Assembly (NCBI RefSeq): GCF_964204645.1
Contig: NC_134033.1
Location: 13,022,155 to 13,086,154 of the forward strand
Source: Tubulanus polymorphus
Lineage: Eukaryota; Nemertea; Palaeonemertea; Tubulaniformes; Tubulanidae
DNA length: 64,000 nucleotides
Direction: 5' to 3'
The position numbers and the translations under genes are program-made. A model generated the notes under the pieces. The model did no database searches and was not told where the DNA came from. It saw nothing but the letters and a program-made list of their open reading frames with translations. Each line of letters begins with the position of its first letter. Positions within the stretch are counted from its first letter, which is position 1. Below are positions 1 to 10,507 of the stretch, one piece after another.

Positions 1-273
1 AATTCCTTGGAATGTTTGAGCTTTTCTAAAAAGATTGACACCTTTGTTTCTCATTTCTACTGAGCTTAAAAGTTGACTCAGCCGGCCGCCTATCTACCAT
101 GTACATTACTTTTTTAAAATCACGATCAAGCTTCTCATAACCGACCCGGCAGCTACAGAAATGATCAGATTACAAATTTAATTGCGGTTTACAAAAGTGA
201 CTCGGTCGATTAGGAGAAACAAGATATCAATTGGTCTATCATATTTAAATTAGTTTTGATTATTTTAACGCAC

Positions 274-1885
274 CTTGTCTGGCCAGTCTCAGCAGTTCGT
301 CTAGTCCCGCGCATGGAATGTGACCTTGACCCATACCCCCAGCAGTTAACACGCAGTCGTATGTTTCTATACGATGTAAGGACAAAACAAACAAAAAAAC
401 ATCACGATTATAAATTCATCAGACTGAATCATATTTCGTGATTAAATCCAAATTTAATAGTTGCTTTCAACATTGTGTTCAATACCTGATGGAATTGAAG
501 TCGGTTTATCAGTGATCAGTTCGGTGGAGATATTCGTGTAGAGTTTTTTCCCATTCGCTATTTGCACCAATGTTTCACTCGGTTCCAAGGCGTCCAAATT
601 ATCGAAGCCGTATCTGTTTAACAACTGTATAACGACGAAAACAAAATGAACGATAATCATCAAAATGGCTGTATGTATTATATATGAGTGCTTCGTGTTT
701 TGTATTATTGTAGAATCAAATCTCTAAGACTAGAAACGGTTGCCTCATGCCCTAACGCCATCCCGAAGTTGAAATTTGAGTTATTCTATGCGTCATACTC
801 AAGTTACACATGATTGTCAATAAAACAAAAGTTAAAAGGGAAAAGAAACAGCAGAAAACAATAGATATACATGTATATATTCCGAGCTGCAAACGGGGAA
901 ATATTCATATGCAGATCATTTCATAGTGCTACAAATACAGTAAACCTCGCCTTAATCTCACATGGCCAACTCAGACTTTGACCAACTCGGACAAAACAAA
1001 ATCAGTTTCCGACCTCCGAACGTATTTCCTCATCCTTAACTCGGACTTCACTACTTTTCTGGCCCCAGTTTGTTCGAGTTGGTTGAGATAAACCGTATAA
1101 TTCTGAAAGCCAAATTCGCCTCAGATTTATCAATTCGGATTTAATCTTCATCGTTAGAATATCTACTCAAGTCATTCGCGCTGATAGGTATTCAGACACT
1201 TACATGTTCAGCGACGAGCCCAGTACCCGCGGCCACATCGAGAATCTTCGCCCGTTTATCGGTGAGGTATTTATTTACGGTGTCTGCGATTATTCTAGGA
1301 CCTCTGTAGTTATTTTCCCTCATGTCCTGAAGTGAGAAAACAACTGTGCATCGTTTTAACGGAATGATTGGCGTAAGCTGAGAGCCAATGACGCAAATCT
1401 GCGCCCCCTGTAGGTGAAAAATGAGTTAGTGTTGTCTGAATAGAAATGTCTTCAGATTATTCTTGAACTGCTGTTGAGAAAAATGAATGATATGTGCCGT
1501 ATATAGCGCTTGCTAAATCCAGCGACGCTTTACATTTTTCGGTATCATTACACCCCAGCCATTCAATACATCTCTCAATCGGGAAAAGTAACACACATCA
1601 GGCCAGGACCCATTTACTCCTGGGTGGAGAGAGGCAATGAGGATAAGATTCTTGCCCAAGGACACTACGGTAATGTACCGGTACGGAGTTCAACCCTCAA
1701 TGATGGGGCGTAAACAAAAAGCCAATTACGCACATCTGTGAATTTTACAAGGCGTCAAAAGACATTCGAGGATTACTTACATCGTCGTATGAATTCCAGT
1801 CGTTGTAACTATTAACAACCTGTACCGTCGACATGCCTGGGTGATGTCTGCGGGCGTTTCTTTTGGCTATATCTGTATCATTCAT
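274..1885 (-). CDS. METTL27: METTL27-like SAM-dependent methyltransferase, 5' part, runs off the left edge
   Basis: Four exons join in frame with GT-AG borders: 1781-1885 (start ATG at 1885, 35 codons), 1204-1326 (41 codons), 486-624 (46 codons plus one base) and 274-366. Exon 2 holds the class I methyltransferase motif I ILDVAAGTG at residues 63-71, where S-adenosylmethionine binds. Exon 3 has LDALEPSETL around residues 86-95, at the place of the acidic residue that contacts the ribose. Exon 4 carries YDCVLTAGGMGQGHIP from residue 125. The order YRGP, motif I, LDALEPS, GGMGQGHIP is what I associate with METTL27 (WBSCR27), a methyltransferase of uncertain substrate. The first exon has the family-like YNDWNSYDD. 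About 150 residues are visible; a full protein should be near 220-250. A possible short fifth exon lies at 110-152 (acceptor at 153-154, donor at 104-109), but its translation is not convincing. The methyltransferase fold is secure; the METTL27 name is from family resemblance. Confidence 0.82.
1575..1712 (+). repeat. SINE-like dispersed repeat fragment
   Basis: The stretch contains CTGGGTGGAGAGAGGCAATG followed by TTGCCCAAGGACACTACG and then a GAGTTCAACCCTC box. I recall this type of core from short interspersed elements common in marine animal genomes. It lies upstream of METTL27 exon 2, inside intron 1. The family name cannot be given without a repeat library. Confidence 0.4.
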
Positions 1886-3520
1886 CGTAATTCAGACCCT
1901 AAACTAGATAACGATGCGATTTCACAATTTATGCCTTTTTCAACAAATAAGGAGTAGGGATTTTTAAACACAAATTGGGAGGGTGAAAACAAAAATATGA
2001 TATATACGTAGAAGATGAACTGATACGTAGAACAGTGCATGGAACATAATGCTCCGGATATTTGACCACAAAGAAATATCCGGCGCACTGTTCATGATAT
2101 TATTTAACGTGGCCTTCGTGGTTACTCAAGATGGTCACTGTTTTATCGACCTTCATGACCATCAGGTTGATCCGGATGGTCATCCCTCATGACATGGCTT
2201 TCATATCATACAAACACCAAGATACACACGTCTCTGGGTCTCGTTGCTTGTGCTCGTTGTCCGTGGCCTGTGCTCTCTCTATCTCTAAGCTCTGGCTCTC
2301 GCAGGTTGTCAATAGCAGAATGAACTAAACTTTACTAATAACCACTGAGCTAGAAATTCTGTATCAACAGAACCCAATCAACTGGTGGAGCCCTATATAA
2401 AATACAATTTTCTATCATTCGGATGGACTGCAGAAAAAATGAAAAAGGCTGTGAATTGTCATGTATTGTCAATCTAAATGATGGGAAAAATCATGAAAAC
2501 TAAATTTTACGAATCGCTTGATTGAAACTTCGACGGACATGACAACAACGAATTTTTGCTCTAAGAAAATTGTGATGCCAACCACGACGGAGGCTTTTCA
2601 ATATTTTTGGCGGAATTCTGAAGAGTATATCCGTAATGCAGGCGATAAAAAAAGCTTTAACTAAATCGTTTTTCTTTTTTTCAAATTGTTCAGTTGTTTT
2701 TAGTTTCATATTGATGCGTACTCAGATATATGCGGCTTTTAACCTTAAGTGTTCCATCCGTGGAGACGACATCAAAAAGTTGACAAGCTGCCGAGTTTAG
2801 GATCAGTACTCCGAAATTTTCTCATCAGCGGTAACACTGGACTACGAAGGGGGAGAACATGTTCTACTTGAATAAGGAATTGATATTTTTGATGGGAAAG
2901 CACCGAATATTCATTCAAATCGTGCAAAAATACCGTACAGAACAAAATCTTATTTTTATCATCAAATCATGATGAATAAATGTAAATATGAGGGTGAACA
3001 GCTGGTTTTTTTTAAGGGGTCGAGTAAGAATGAAACTATAAACTTTCAGATTTAAAGCGATTTTATACGGCATTCCCCTGATAAAACTGTCATCGTAAAA
3101 GGCGGATTTTTCTGCGATTTAGTAAATAAACGGGCACCCTATGAATTCTATAAAATACGCGTTTAGACTATTGAATCCGGGCAGTGTCGTACATATCTGG
3201 CCACAGAACGCTTTCTATTTTACTGCAAAGATACCGAGCTTCGCGCGGTACCGGGAAAATGTCCAGAAAGGTCAGTATTCAAAAACATAAATACTGGATC
3301 CATGTAGCACGCAGTTCTGAGTTAAATTTGATCTTAACTCTGAGTTACCTTTTAACTTACAACTGTGAAACTGGGCCCTGTTTTTACAAATTACAAATTG
3401 TTGGAATCTCATAAATGCTGTTAAATGGATTGATTGAATTGTAAGTCCATGGTACAAAAACGAAAAATACCATAAATCTGCTACGAGATAAACGTTCTCT
3501 TAGTCGGAGTACTGACTGCA
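1886..3520. other. Intergenic stretch without a recognised gene
   Basis: AT-rich sequence between the METTL27-like start and the small cysteine-rich gene. Short open frames here have no recognisable domain or coding-like codon use. A fragment near 3308-3384 ends in ACAACTGTGAAACTGGGCCC, the terminus of a MITE family seen several times in the window. Confidence 0.5.
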
Positions 3521-3651
3521 GGGCCCGGTTTCATAAAAAAGTTTAACTCAATTTTTTGGTGTCATCGCCATTGGTTACTTCGTGCATTCAAAGAGGACAA
3601 CAATTCAAACTTGACCGTTTTAGGCTTAAACTTTTTCGTGAAACTGGGCCC
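3521..3651. mobile_element. MITE-like element, GGGCCCAGTTTCA family
   Basis: 131 bp with terminal inverted repeats: the left end reads GGGCCCGGTTTCATAAAAAA and the right end, reverse-complemented, reads GGGCCCAGTTTCACGAAAAA; both continue into GTTTA. There is no coding capacity. A second copy is at 16338-16478, inside a PSMD1 intron. The right end is only 56 bases before the start codon of the peptide gene at 3708, so it may sit in that gene's promoter or 5' UTR. Confidence 0.7.
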
Positions 3652-3707
3652 AGAGGTTGTATCGAACACGTTTTACATATTATTTTTTGATCTGAAAAAT
3701 TCAGGTG

Positions 3708-3878
3708 ATGATGTTCTCGTTATTGTTGTTGGTCGGTGTGATGACTACGATGCAGGTCACTTCCGGTATGGTGGTCAAGAGGGATGCGTGCAGCATTTGT
3801 TTCTTCGGGTGCATGCGCAAAAATCACTGTACTACACAAATCTGCAAAATCGGCTGTAATAGGCAATGCTGTGGCTAA
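3708..3878 (+). CDS. Small secreted eight-cysteine peptide precursor (56 aa)
   Basis: An open frame below the usual length cut-off reads as a textbook secreted peptide precursor. Residues 1-20 form a hydrophobic signal peptide (MMFSLLLLVG then a small-residue region). A short spacer ends in the dibasic KR at 24-25. The predicted mature part, residues 26-56, has eight cysteines spaced C-x2-C-x3-C-x5-C-x4-C-x3-C-x3-CC and a final glycine that could give C-terminal amidation. The stop at 3876-3878 is followed 25 bases later by AATAAA. The start could be either of two adjacent ATGs (3708, 3711). A TTCAG at 3700-3704 directly before GTGATG could be a splice acceptor, so a 5' UTR exon may exist. 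Antimicrobial, venom-like and regulatory peptides all share such architecture. I do not recognise the family and do not assign a function. Confidence 0.72.
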   Translation: MMFSLLLLVGVMTTMQVTSGMVVKRDACSICFFGCMRKNHCTTQICKIGCNRQCCG

Positions 3879-3902
3879 TACAGCTGTTGCTACGAGTATC
3901 AG

Positions 3903-3908
3903 AATAAA
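3903..3908 (+). terminator. Poly(A) signal of the small peptide gene
   Basis: AATAAA lies 25 bases past the stop codon at 3876-3878, a tight but workable 3' UTR for a very small secreted-peptide gene. Confidence 0.55.
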
Positions 3909-4509
3909 TTGAATTTAACATATTTTCTACACGAAACGAATTGTTACATTTTTAGTATCAGAGATTCGATGTCTTGATTGCTAGCTGATCAAATGGTTCT
4001 ATATACTGTAGATTGACTTTTTGATAATTAACAAACGTACCTTGAGAGTTGTTGTCGAAACTATCTGTACCTAACGCAAGGAAGGAAGTACGTAAGTAAT
4101 ATGAAGTGGTTGTGTAAACGCATTACGTACCGTGCAGGGAGGAGAGAGTGATATCGAAGTTTGTTTAATGAGCGTTTTCGCGGCGTCGTGAATGCGGGAG
4201 TACGTGTATAAACCTTTATCAACTGGATCGATGTTAAATTTAGCGCTGAAGAAAAGCAGACGGCTACTGATATGCGGATCTTGATATCCGCAATCTATTT
4301 TGATAACCAGAAACTACTTGAAATCCAGGCAGGCGAACACATGGTGCAGCGACGTGGCCACTGATTTCATGTACGACATTATGTCGCACCATTTCCGCAC
4401 AGAATGCCTCCTTCCTTGTAAGAAACATTCTTCTTTTAGGCACACCACCAGCTGTGAAGTAACATTTATACCATCATACCATTTACGTATGATATCATAC
4501 TCGATTTAC

Positions 4510-6271
4510 AATAAAGAAGTTTCCAGTTTCTAGGCGCCATTTTGTGGCGGTCCCTCGAGGTCCCCATTGTTGCGATAATTTGCGCTCATTTTCAAAACAT
4601 AAGTTTCGATTGAATATCACATAGTTCTGCAGTCCCTTGCTCTTGATTAACTTAATTTATACACCATTTTAAAGGAAATGAAATGCAGATATTTGTTGGT
4701 AATTCTTGGATTTTTTGAACGCAACAATTGAGAACAGTGACGACGTGAAACCAAGGACCGCATATCTTAACCGCGCGTAAATGAAATCGCGATATTCATT
4801 AATTTTGAAATATCTAAGTATATCTTGAAGCTATATTTCCAATTTTCACAGAGGTTAAAGAGGGTTATTTGCAGTTTAGGCCTGCTTTAAAATTTTTTGA
4901 ATATCTTTCCTGAAGACTGATCTGTACCCGCTTGAGTTTGAGATTACGCGCAAAAGGGGTCTCCCACTGCGCACCGCCATTTCACCGAACATTGAGATTT
5001 AAATAAATCGCAAAAATAAGATTTTATACTGGTTTGATATCATTAATATTGCTTCTTATGGTTATATATTACCTTTATTTTCGTATGTTTAAAAATGGAC
5101 TTTGAGTGCTTTGAGGAATTCGAGTTTTGTAGCGATGGGAAATTGAAGGATTTCTTGTTAGAGTGGGGACGTTCTGTGTTGGTTGCATAGGTGGCCTAGT
5201 TGAGAGCCTATTTTGCTTTTCAACAGAATGTTCCACTCATGGATGGACACTAGAACAAAATCCAAGTTTTTATATATTTTTGAATATGCGGCGCAGCTTT
5301 AAGTAGCCCAACTGGACGTTGAGCCCCTAAAACAGAATATCAAATGGGGGACAGGATCCCCTTTAAATATAATATTGATATTTTATATCAGTCAGGTTAT
5401 CTGGTCGATGTTTTCCAGCAAAAAGGTTGAGATTCAGTAAATTCGTCGTATGATCCCAGGATGAGGGATTACCGGAGAGAGATATGTGTTGAAAAATGTC
5501 CTAAGCGTTTAAATTGACTGGCAAATTTCACCATGGACTCTAAAACGTTTTGGGCCCATGATTTCACCGAACACAAAATCGGCGCTAGGCTGGACGGGCT
5601 GCATGGCGACAATTCCCCAACTGGGCCGTTCAAACTTCAAAGCGGGACAAACCGGATCCCGAAACCAGCTAAACTAATTGCCCCCGCCAAAATACAGTAC
5701 AAACAAGATACGGATTATGATCTCAAAATATCCCCATGGAAAAAGTGAAGAAATCAAATTGCATTTAAACATTTCTTTTCACAAATCTCAATGTTCAGTG
5801 AAATGGCGGTGCGCAGTGGGAGACCCCTTTTGCGCGTAATCTCAAACGCAAGCGGGTACAGATCAGTCGTCAGGAAAGATATTCAAAAAAATTCAACGCA
5901 GGCTTAACCTGCGAATAACCCTCTTTAACCTCTGTGAAAATTGGAAATATAGCTTCAAGATATATTTAGATATTTCAAAATCAATAAATAGTGCGATTTC
6001 TTTTACGCGCGGTTAAGATATGCGGTCCTTGGTTTCACATCGTCACTGTTCTCAATTGTTGCATTCAAAAATTCCAAGAATCGCCAACAAATATCTGCAT
6101 TTCATTTCCTTTAAAATGGTGTATAAATTAAGTTCATCGAGCAAGGGACTGCAGAACTATTTGATATTCAATCTAAACTTATGTTTTAAAAATGAGCGCA
6201 AATTATCGCAACAATGGGGACCTCGAGGGACCGCCACAAAATGGCGCCTAGAAACTGGAAACTTTTTTATT
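4510..6271. mobile_element. Foldback-type element with ~490-bp inverted arms
   Basis: The left arm (about 4510-5000) and right arm (about 5783-6271) are long near-identical inverted repeats. Both outer ends read AAGTTTCCAGTTTCTAGGCG when taken inward, and both inner ends read CATTGAGATTT. The arms differ by scattered substitutions. The ~780-bp middle is unique and holds short open frames: one of 71 codons at 5533-5748, and one starting at about 5096 that reads MDFECFEEFEF before an early stop. No transposase is recognisable. The shape fits a foldback element or a non-autonomous transposon with very long terminal repeats. Confidence 0.75.
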
Positions 6272-6323
6272 CGCGTATCGCAATATGCTACTCTTACACT
6301 GGGCCTAGTCGATACGCGAAACT
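6271..6323. repeat. Short inverted repeat beside the foldback element
   Basis: TCGCGTATCG at 6271-6280 is repeated inverted as CGATACGCGA at about 6312-6321, with some 31 bases between them. It abuts the right end of the large foldback element and may be part of its border or a separate small insertion. Confidence 0.5.
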
Positions 6324-7486
6324 ATCAACTTGGTTTGGGGAAGGGTTAAGGAGTTTTTACTGTTCCCTCCTCTCCTATTTCAGTTACATATAATGTGAAA
6401 TAAATCCACTTAGTGATTGGTTGATATTCATTCATTCATTCATTCACTTATATTGAAATATATATCCATGTAGACCAGTGTAGGATAATTCGGATAATTT
6501 GCTGATCCTTTATCACAATGATCTGCTGATTATTTCTTGAAATAACACAAAATGTGACCGCGTTGACCAAACAAACTCAAAGTAAAATGTTCTTTACAGT
6601 TCAACACAAATATAGAAATATATGTTAAGATTTCACGGCATGAAATAGATCAATAGATATGCAATATTTGAATTGTATTTTATTCGCATACACTTTGTAC
6701 TTTGTCTCTTGCACCTCGTAAAAACAAGTTTGTAATCACTTGAAACTGTATCTCATTCTTCTAAGATGTACTTTGGACGGCTGTGTCTTCGACTTCAAGA
6801 AATAAGTGCGTTTAAAATCTTGATAAATGATCTGGGATCGAATCGAGGACACTTATGTTATGAGCTGCTTAGAACCGGCCCGGATTATGCAACAGGTTGC
6901 GTGAAAACGAGGCCTTTGATCGAATCAAAGAAACATATGACAAAAGCTTTCTGATTATTTGACGAAAGATAATTCATATGATTTGATGTGTGATATTGAC
7001 AAATAGTTCAACAATAATAAAGAGGATTTGAAAACTTTTTGCAACAATTTGAAAAGAAAATGGGATGATCCGGTCTGGTCCTTGATGGTTCAATTATCTT
7101 TACTCAACATTTGTAGAATCAGTGTCACTCGACCGGCTTCGTTCGGACATAGTGCCACCTAGTCAGTGCCGATAGACCGGGTTCGAACTTCGGGCGCCCA
7201 ATTCCGCATCTAGACCTCTCGGAATTAGTTTTCCCGGCTCAAACCTACCTAGAAATGACTGTATTCTGCTGACCACAAAAAAATCCCGTACTTAAAACTA
7301 CAGGTACAATTTAGAAATAAAGAATTGTATTTTTTTCGAACTCTTCGAAACATGAGAGAGAAGGTGCTCTTGTGATTGGATGGTTGATAGCACAGTGACA
7401 GATACTAGGTATATCGTTCATTGGTCAAGTAACGTATGACGTCAGCAAACCTACTAATAAATAAAGAAAGTGTCACTTTGACGAAG

Positions 7487-7526
7487 CTTGGAGTAATCAT
7501 TTTTTTTGTCAAATGATTACTCCAAG
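7487..7526. repeat. Short hairpin element, TTGGAGTAATCATT family
   Basis: CTTGGAGTAATCATT and its reverse complement AATGATTACTCCAAG flank a T-rich loop of about 10 bases. The same inverted pair, followed by the same GGAxGAA, occurs at 60612-60656 with a different loop. Two copies sharing arms but not loops suggest a mobile or miRNA-like element. Confidence 0.6.
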
Positions 7527-7874
7527 GACGAAGGGTGTTAAAGAGGATAGGTCGTTTTCCAGTGATAATTATCTTTAATTGAAGCGTCACTTTCGATCAC
7601 GTAAGTAGATATGTACATCAAATTCCAAATATCCAAATATTGACGCTTGATCGGGAAGTGTTAAACTGTATAACAACTCCATGATTCAATTGAGCAATAT
7701 TGTTATCAGCTGTAGAATATTTACGTGTTTTTTCAACGTAGAAATGAACGCACTGATACGTACGCGTTACAATTTCTAATGATGATATAAGTATAATATA
7801 TATATATCTCGGGTAGAGTTCAAAGTAGCAAAAACAGAATAAATCTCATTTTCTAATCAGTAAATAATGTTACA

Positions 7875-7970
7875 TTTCCCCTCTTCAGGCAAAGGGCAAG
7901 TGATTAAATTTTGATAGTGTAGTTAAGGTATCAAAATTTAATCACTTGCGCTATGCCTGAAGAGGGGAAA
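7875..7970. repeat. Long near-perfect hairpin (42-bp stem)
   Basis: The left arm 7875-7916 and right arm 7929-7970 are inverted copies that match at 40 of 42 positions, with a 12-base loop. The outer end is TTTCCCCTCTTCAGGCA. It could fold as a hairpin RNA if transcribed, or be a minimal palindromic MITE. No open frame spans it. Confidence 0.7.
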
Positions 7971-8996
7971 ATGAAACTCCCGAAAACGTTCGCTACGATG
8001 AATAAAAATCATTCACTGGAATTAGATTTCTGTTTGTTTTTGCTAGTACAGATTTATGATATAATATACTGTATATTTGCATTCATACATGTTTATTCTT
8101 GCTGTTAATTTCGATATATTTGATTCTTCAACAACCGGATACAATTGTAAGGAACTGCGTCAGACCTGTTCGGGTTGTACACATAATTTAGATGTTCCGT
8201 AACTTCTTTTTGTCGACGAGTAGTTTCAGCAGTTTAAGATATCAGGTCAATAGTTCATCGTTTTAAGCATAGGCTCATTTTAGAGTCCATGTATTAATAG
8301 ATATGCATTATATCAAAGATTGGTAAACAGTATCGTTGACGGTGCTATTTTAGCCAGTTCGTTATCGAAACCGCAAGTGACTTCGCACGGGGCAAGAAGC
8401 TCATTGTTCAACGACCTATCGATTTAGACAATAAAACACATAAATGGTGCAGGTCAAATTTCATCCATTAATCAATATTATTAAGAACAGATCTGTTAAA
8501 ATATAGACTTTCGTCGACTTGAGAAATGGTTTCCGGCCATTCTACTGTGGCAATCGAGGATTCCAATTGCGGCAAGTTAGGATCCGCTAGGACCGCTGGT
8601 AATATTATGCGTAGTAGGAGTTCAAACCATAACTGGAACGGCAATTGAATAAATGATTTTAAGTGTTGACATAGACAGGTTTAGTGTTCTACCTTGCCGT
8701 AACAGTTTTATCGTTTCTTGGTGTCCGTTTGTATACCTCTTGTTAAGGTGACGAGTGTAAATAGATTTAAAATTTAGATTTCATTTTATTGGACAATACG
8801 CGGTCAAACTCTAAATTTCCAGTATATCGTTAAAGTATCGTCGATAAAACTATAGTTATTTGACCGGGTAGAAAATCTATCATTCTTGAATGTAAAGGGA
8901 AAGCTGCAGAGGGATAGATTGATGTTTTTCTCCCAAATATATCTTAAATTCTCTAAACTTATTGGCGCGTTGATTTATATTTTACAGATATTGAAA

Positions 8997-10403
8997 ATGA
9001 CTACCATTACGCTGAAGTCTTACACCCGTTCCAAGCATCAGATCAGCACTGTTTACGGTGTTGATGATCTGCAATTCACGACTTCGATGTGGTACCACGA
9101 TGTCAATTTCTACGACCTCGAGAACATCTACGGCAAAGACTACATGGATCGGGTTTATTTCCACATAGTCGTATTCGATATGAATAAATTACAAAGCGTT
9201 AAACCCAAGCACATCGACCTGGGTCCTTACGAACGCTACCATACGGTCGAGTTTGAAAATCTTTGGCTGAAACATTTCTCCGGCGCATTTTCCCAGTGGT
9301 TGTACGAAAACGACCTGCACGATTACAAAGGCCCGACGTTTCTTCACAAGGCGAACGATAAAAAATTCAACGCCGTTGAAACCACGGCCCCAGACGGCCC
9401 CGAGGTGCTATCTCTGAACGGTGGAGGTAAAGATAGTCTGCTAAGTATGTCGATTTTCGATAAGGTCGGGGTCGAGTATGGTACCTTGGTTTTCAGCAGT
9501 AGTGTTTACGGTACTTCACGATTGCAGCTCCGTCTGACGGGCGATTTGGTCAAGAATTGCAGTAAGTCGCACAGACATCACCAATTAGCTATGTACGACG
9601 ATTTTCTCGACAGCCCCATTACTGATTTACGAGATGACGTCGACATTAAAACCTTGCAGGAGGATGAAACGATTAAGTCGGTATTTTCGGTGCTGCCTTT
9701 CGTTTTGCAGTATCGATATCGATACGTGAATCTGGGTCACGAGAAGAGCGCCGAATACCCGAATTTAATCTGGGATAAAAACGGCTTGCCCGTCAATCAC
9801 CAATACTGTAAAAGCATCGCCGCGCAGATCCTGGAAGATACGTACATAAAAAATAATCTGGTGTCGAATTGTACGTTCTTTAGCGTCTTGAAGCCTTTGA
9901 ACGACGTAATGATCTTCAGTATGTTGAATTCGGTAGATCCCAAATACATACCCTACACGCATTCTTGCAATAAGATCAAACCCTGGTGCAAAAGGTGCGC
10001 AAAATGCGCCTATATTTGGCTGGCGTTCATGGCCTACCAACCGACCAACTTGATCGACTCGATTTTCAACGAAAACCTTTTCGACGTCGACGAAATTCAG
10101 ATATTCTACCGGCAGCTGTTGGGTCTGGAGAAACACAACGCGTTCGAATGCGTTGGTCAAATCGACGAAACGCGTCTGGCGTTTGAGTTGTGCCGACGTA
10201 AAGGATTGAAGGGAAAAGCTATGGATATTTATATCGATGAGGTCAGCGGTCGATACGATCAGGATTCGGCGATCATGAAACTGACCGAAGTCGATACGGA
10301 CTACGATCGCATTCCATCCAAATTCGCCGAAGATATCATGGCTCTGTTCAGCGAGCAGGAAAAAGTAGCTCGTGACTTCTTGAAAGGAAAGCTTATAAAA
10401 TAA
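8997..10403 (+). CDS. PP-loop ATP pyrophosphatase-like protein, possible MurL-type epimerase
   Basis: A single uninterrupted frame encodes 468 residues from the ATG at 8997. The open frame extends upstream to 8886, but a pyrimidine-rich acceptor ending TTTTACAG at about 8987 indicates that the upstream part is intron and that translation starts at 8997. LSLNGGGKDSLLS (GGGKDS at residues 142-147) matches the PP-loop of N-type ATP pyrophosphatases, which activate a carboxyl or carbonyl group with release of pyrophosphate. Four cysteines at 324, 331, 334 and 337 (C-x6-C-x2-C-x2-C) could bind a metal. Further motifs are LGHEKSAE at about 246-253 and FECVGQIDETR at about 383-393. The size, ATP site and cysteine cluster recall MurL, a bacterial enzyme that epimerises the L-glutamate of UDP-muramoyl dipeptide using ATP. 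The MurL name is from memory of the family and unverified. The lack of coding introns, unlike its neighbours, would fit bacterial origin. Confidence 0.8.
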   Translation: MTTITLKSYTRSKHQISTVYGVDDLQFTTSMWYHDVNFYDLENIYGKDYMDRVYFHIVVFDMNKLQSVKPKHIDLGPYERYHTVEFENLWLKHFSGAFSQWLYENDLHDYKGPTFLHKANDKKFNAVETTAPDGPEVLSLNGGGKDSLLSMSIFDKVGVEYGTLVFSSSVYGTSRLQLRLTGDLVKNCSKSHRHHQLAMYDDFLDSPITDLRDDVDIKTLQEDETIKSVFSVLPFVLQYRYRYVNLGHEKSAEYPNLIWDKNGLPVNHQYCKSIAAQILEDTYIKNNLVSNCTFFSVLKPLNDVMIFSMLNSVDPKYIPYTHSCNKIKPWCKRCAKCAYIWLAFMAYQPTNLIDSIFNENLFDVDEIQIFYRQLLGLEKHNAFECVGQIDETRLAFELCRRKGLKGKAMDIYIDEVSGRYDQDSAIMKLTEVDTDYDRIPSKFAEDIMALFSEQEKVARDFLKGKLIK

Positions 10404-10507
10404 TCGTTTTTGGACTCCCTGAGTTTCATCATTACAATCATTAGAGTTGATAATCATGATATTTGATGTAATTGATACCGAATCGCAACATCGAGTGTTT
10501 TGTCAGA

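Larger units (their letters stand above)
6324..8996. other. Intergenic stretch before the PP-loop gene
   Basis: No coding region recognised. It includes an ATTC microsatellite near 6427-6450, the hairpin elements at 7487-7526 and 7875-7970, and a dispersed motif near 8560 (GGATTCCAATTGCGGCAAG, then GGATCC). Relatives of that motif occur near 18080, 23300 and 35140. The last ~100 bases probably hold the 3' end of a 5' UTR intron of the gene that follows. Confidence 0.45.

Noticed and set aside
9765-10457. 230-codon open frame on the minus strand
   Set aside because: It lies antisense to the PP-loop gene; its openness follows from that gene's codon use.
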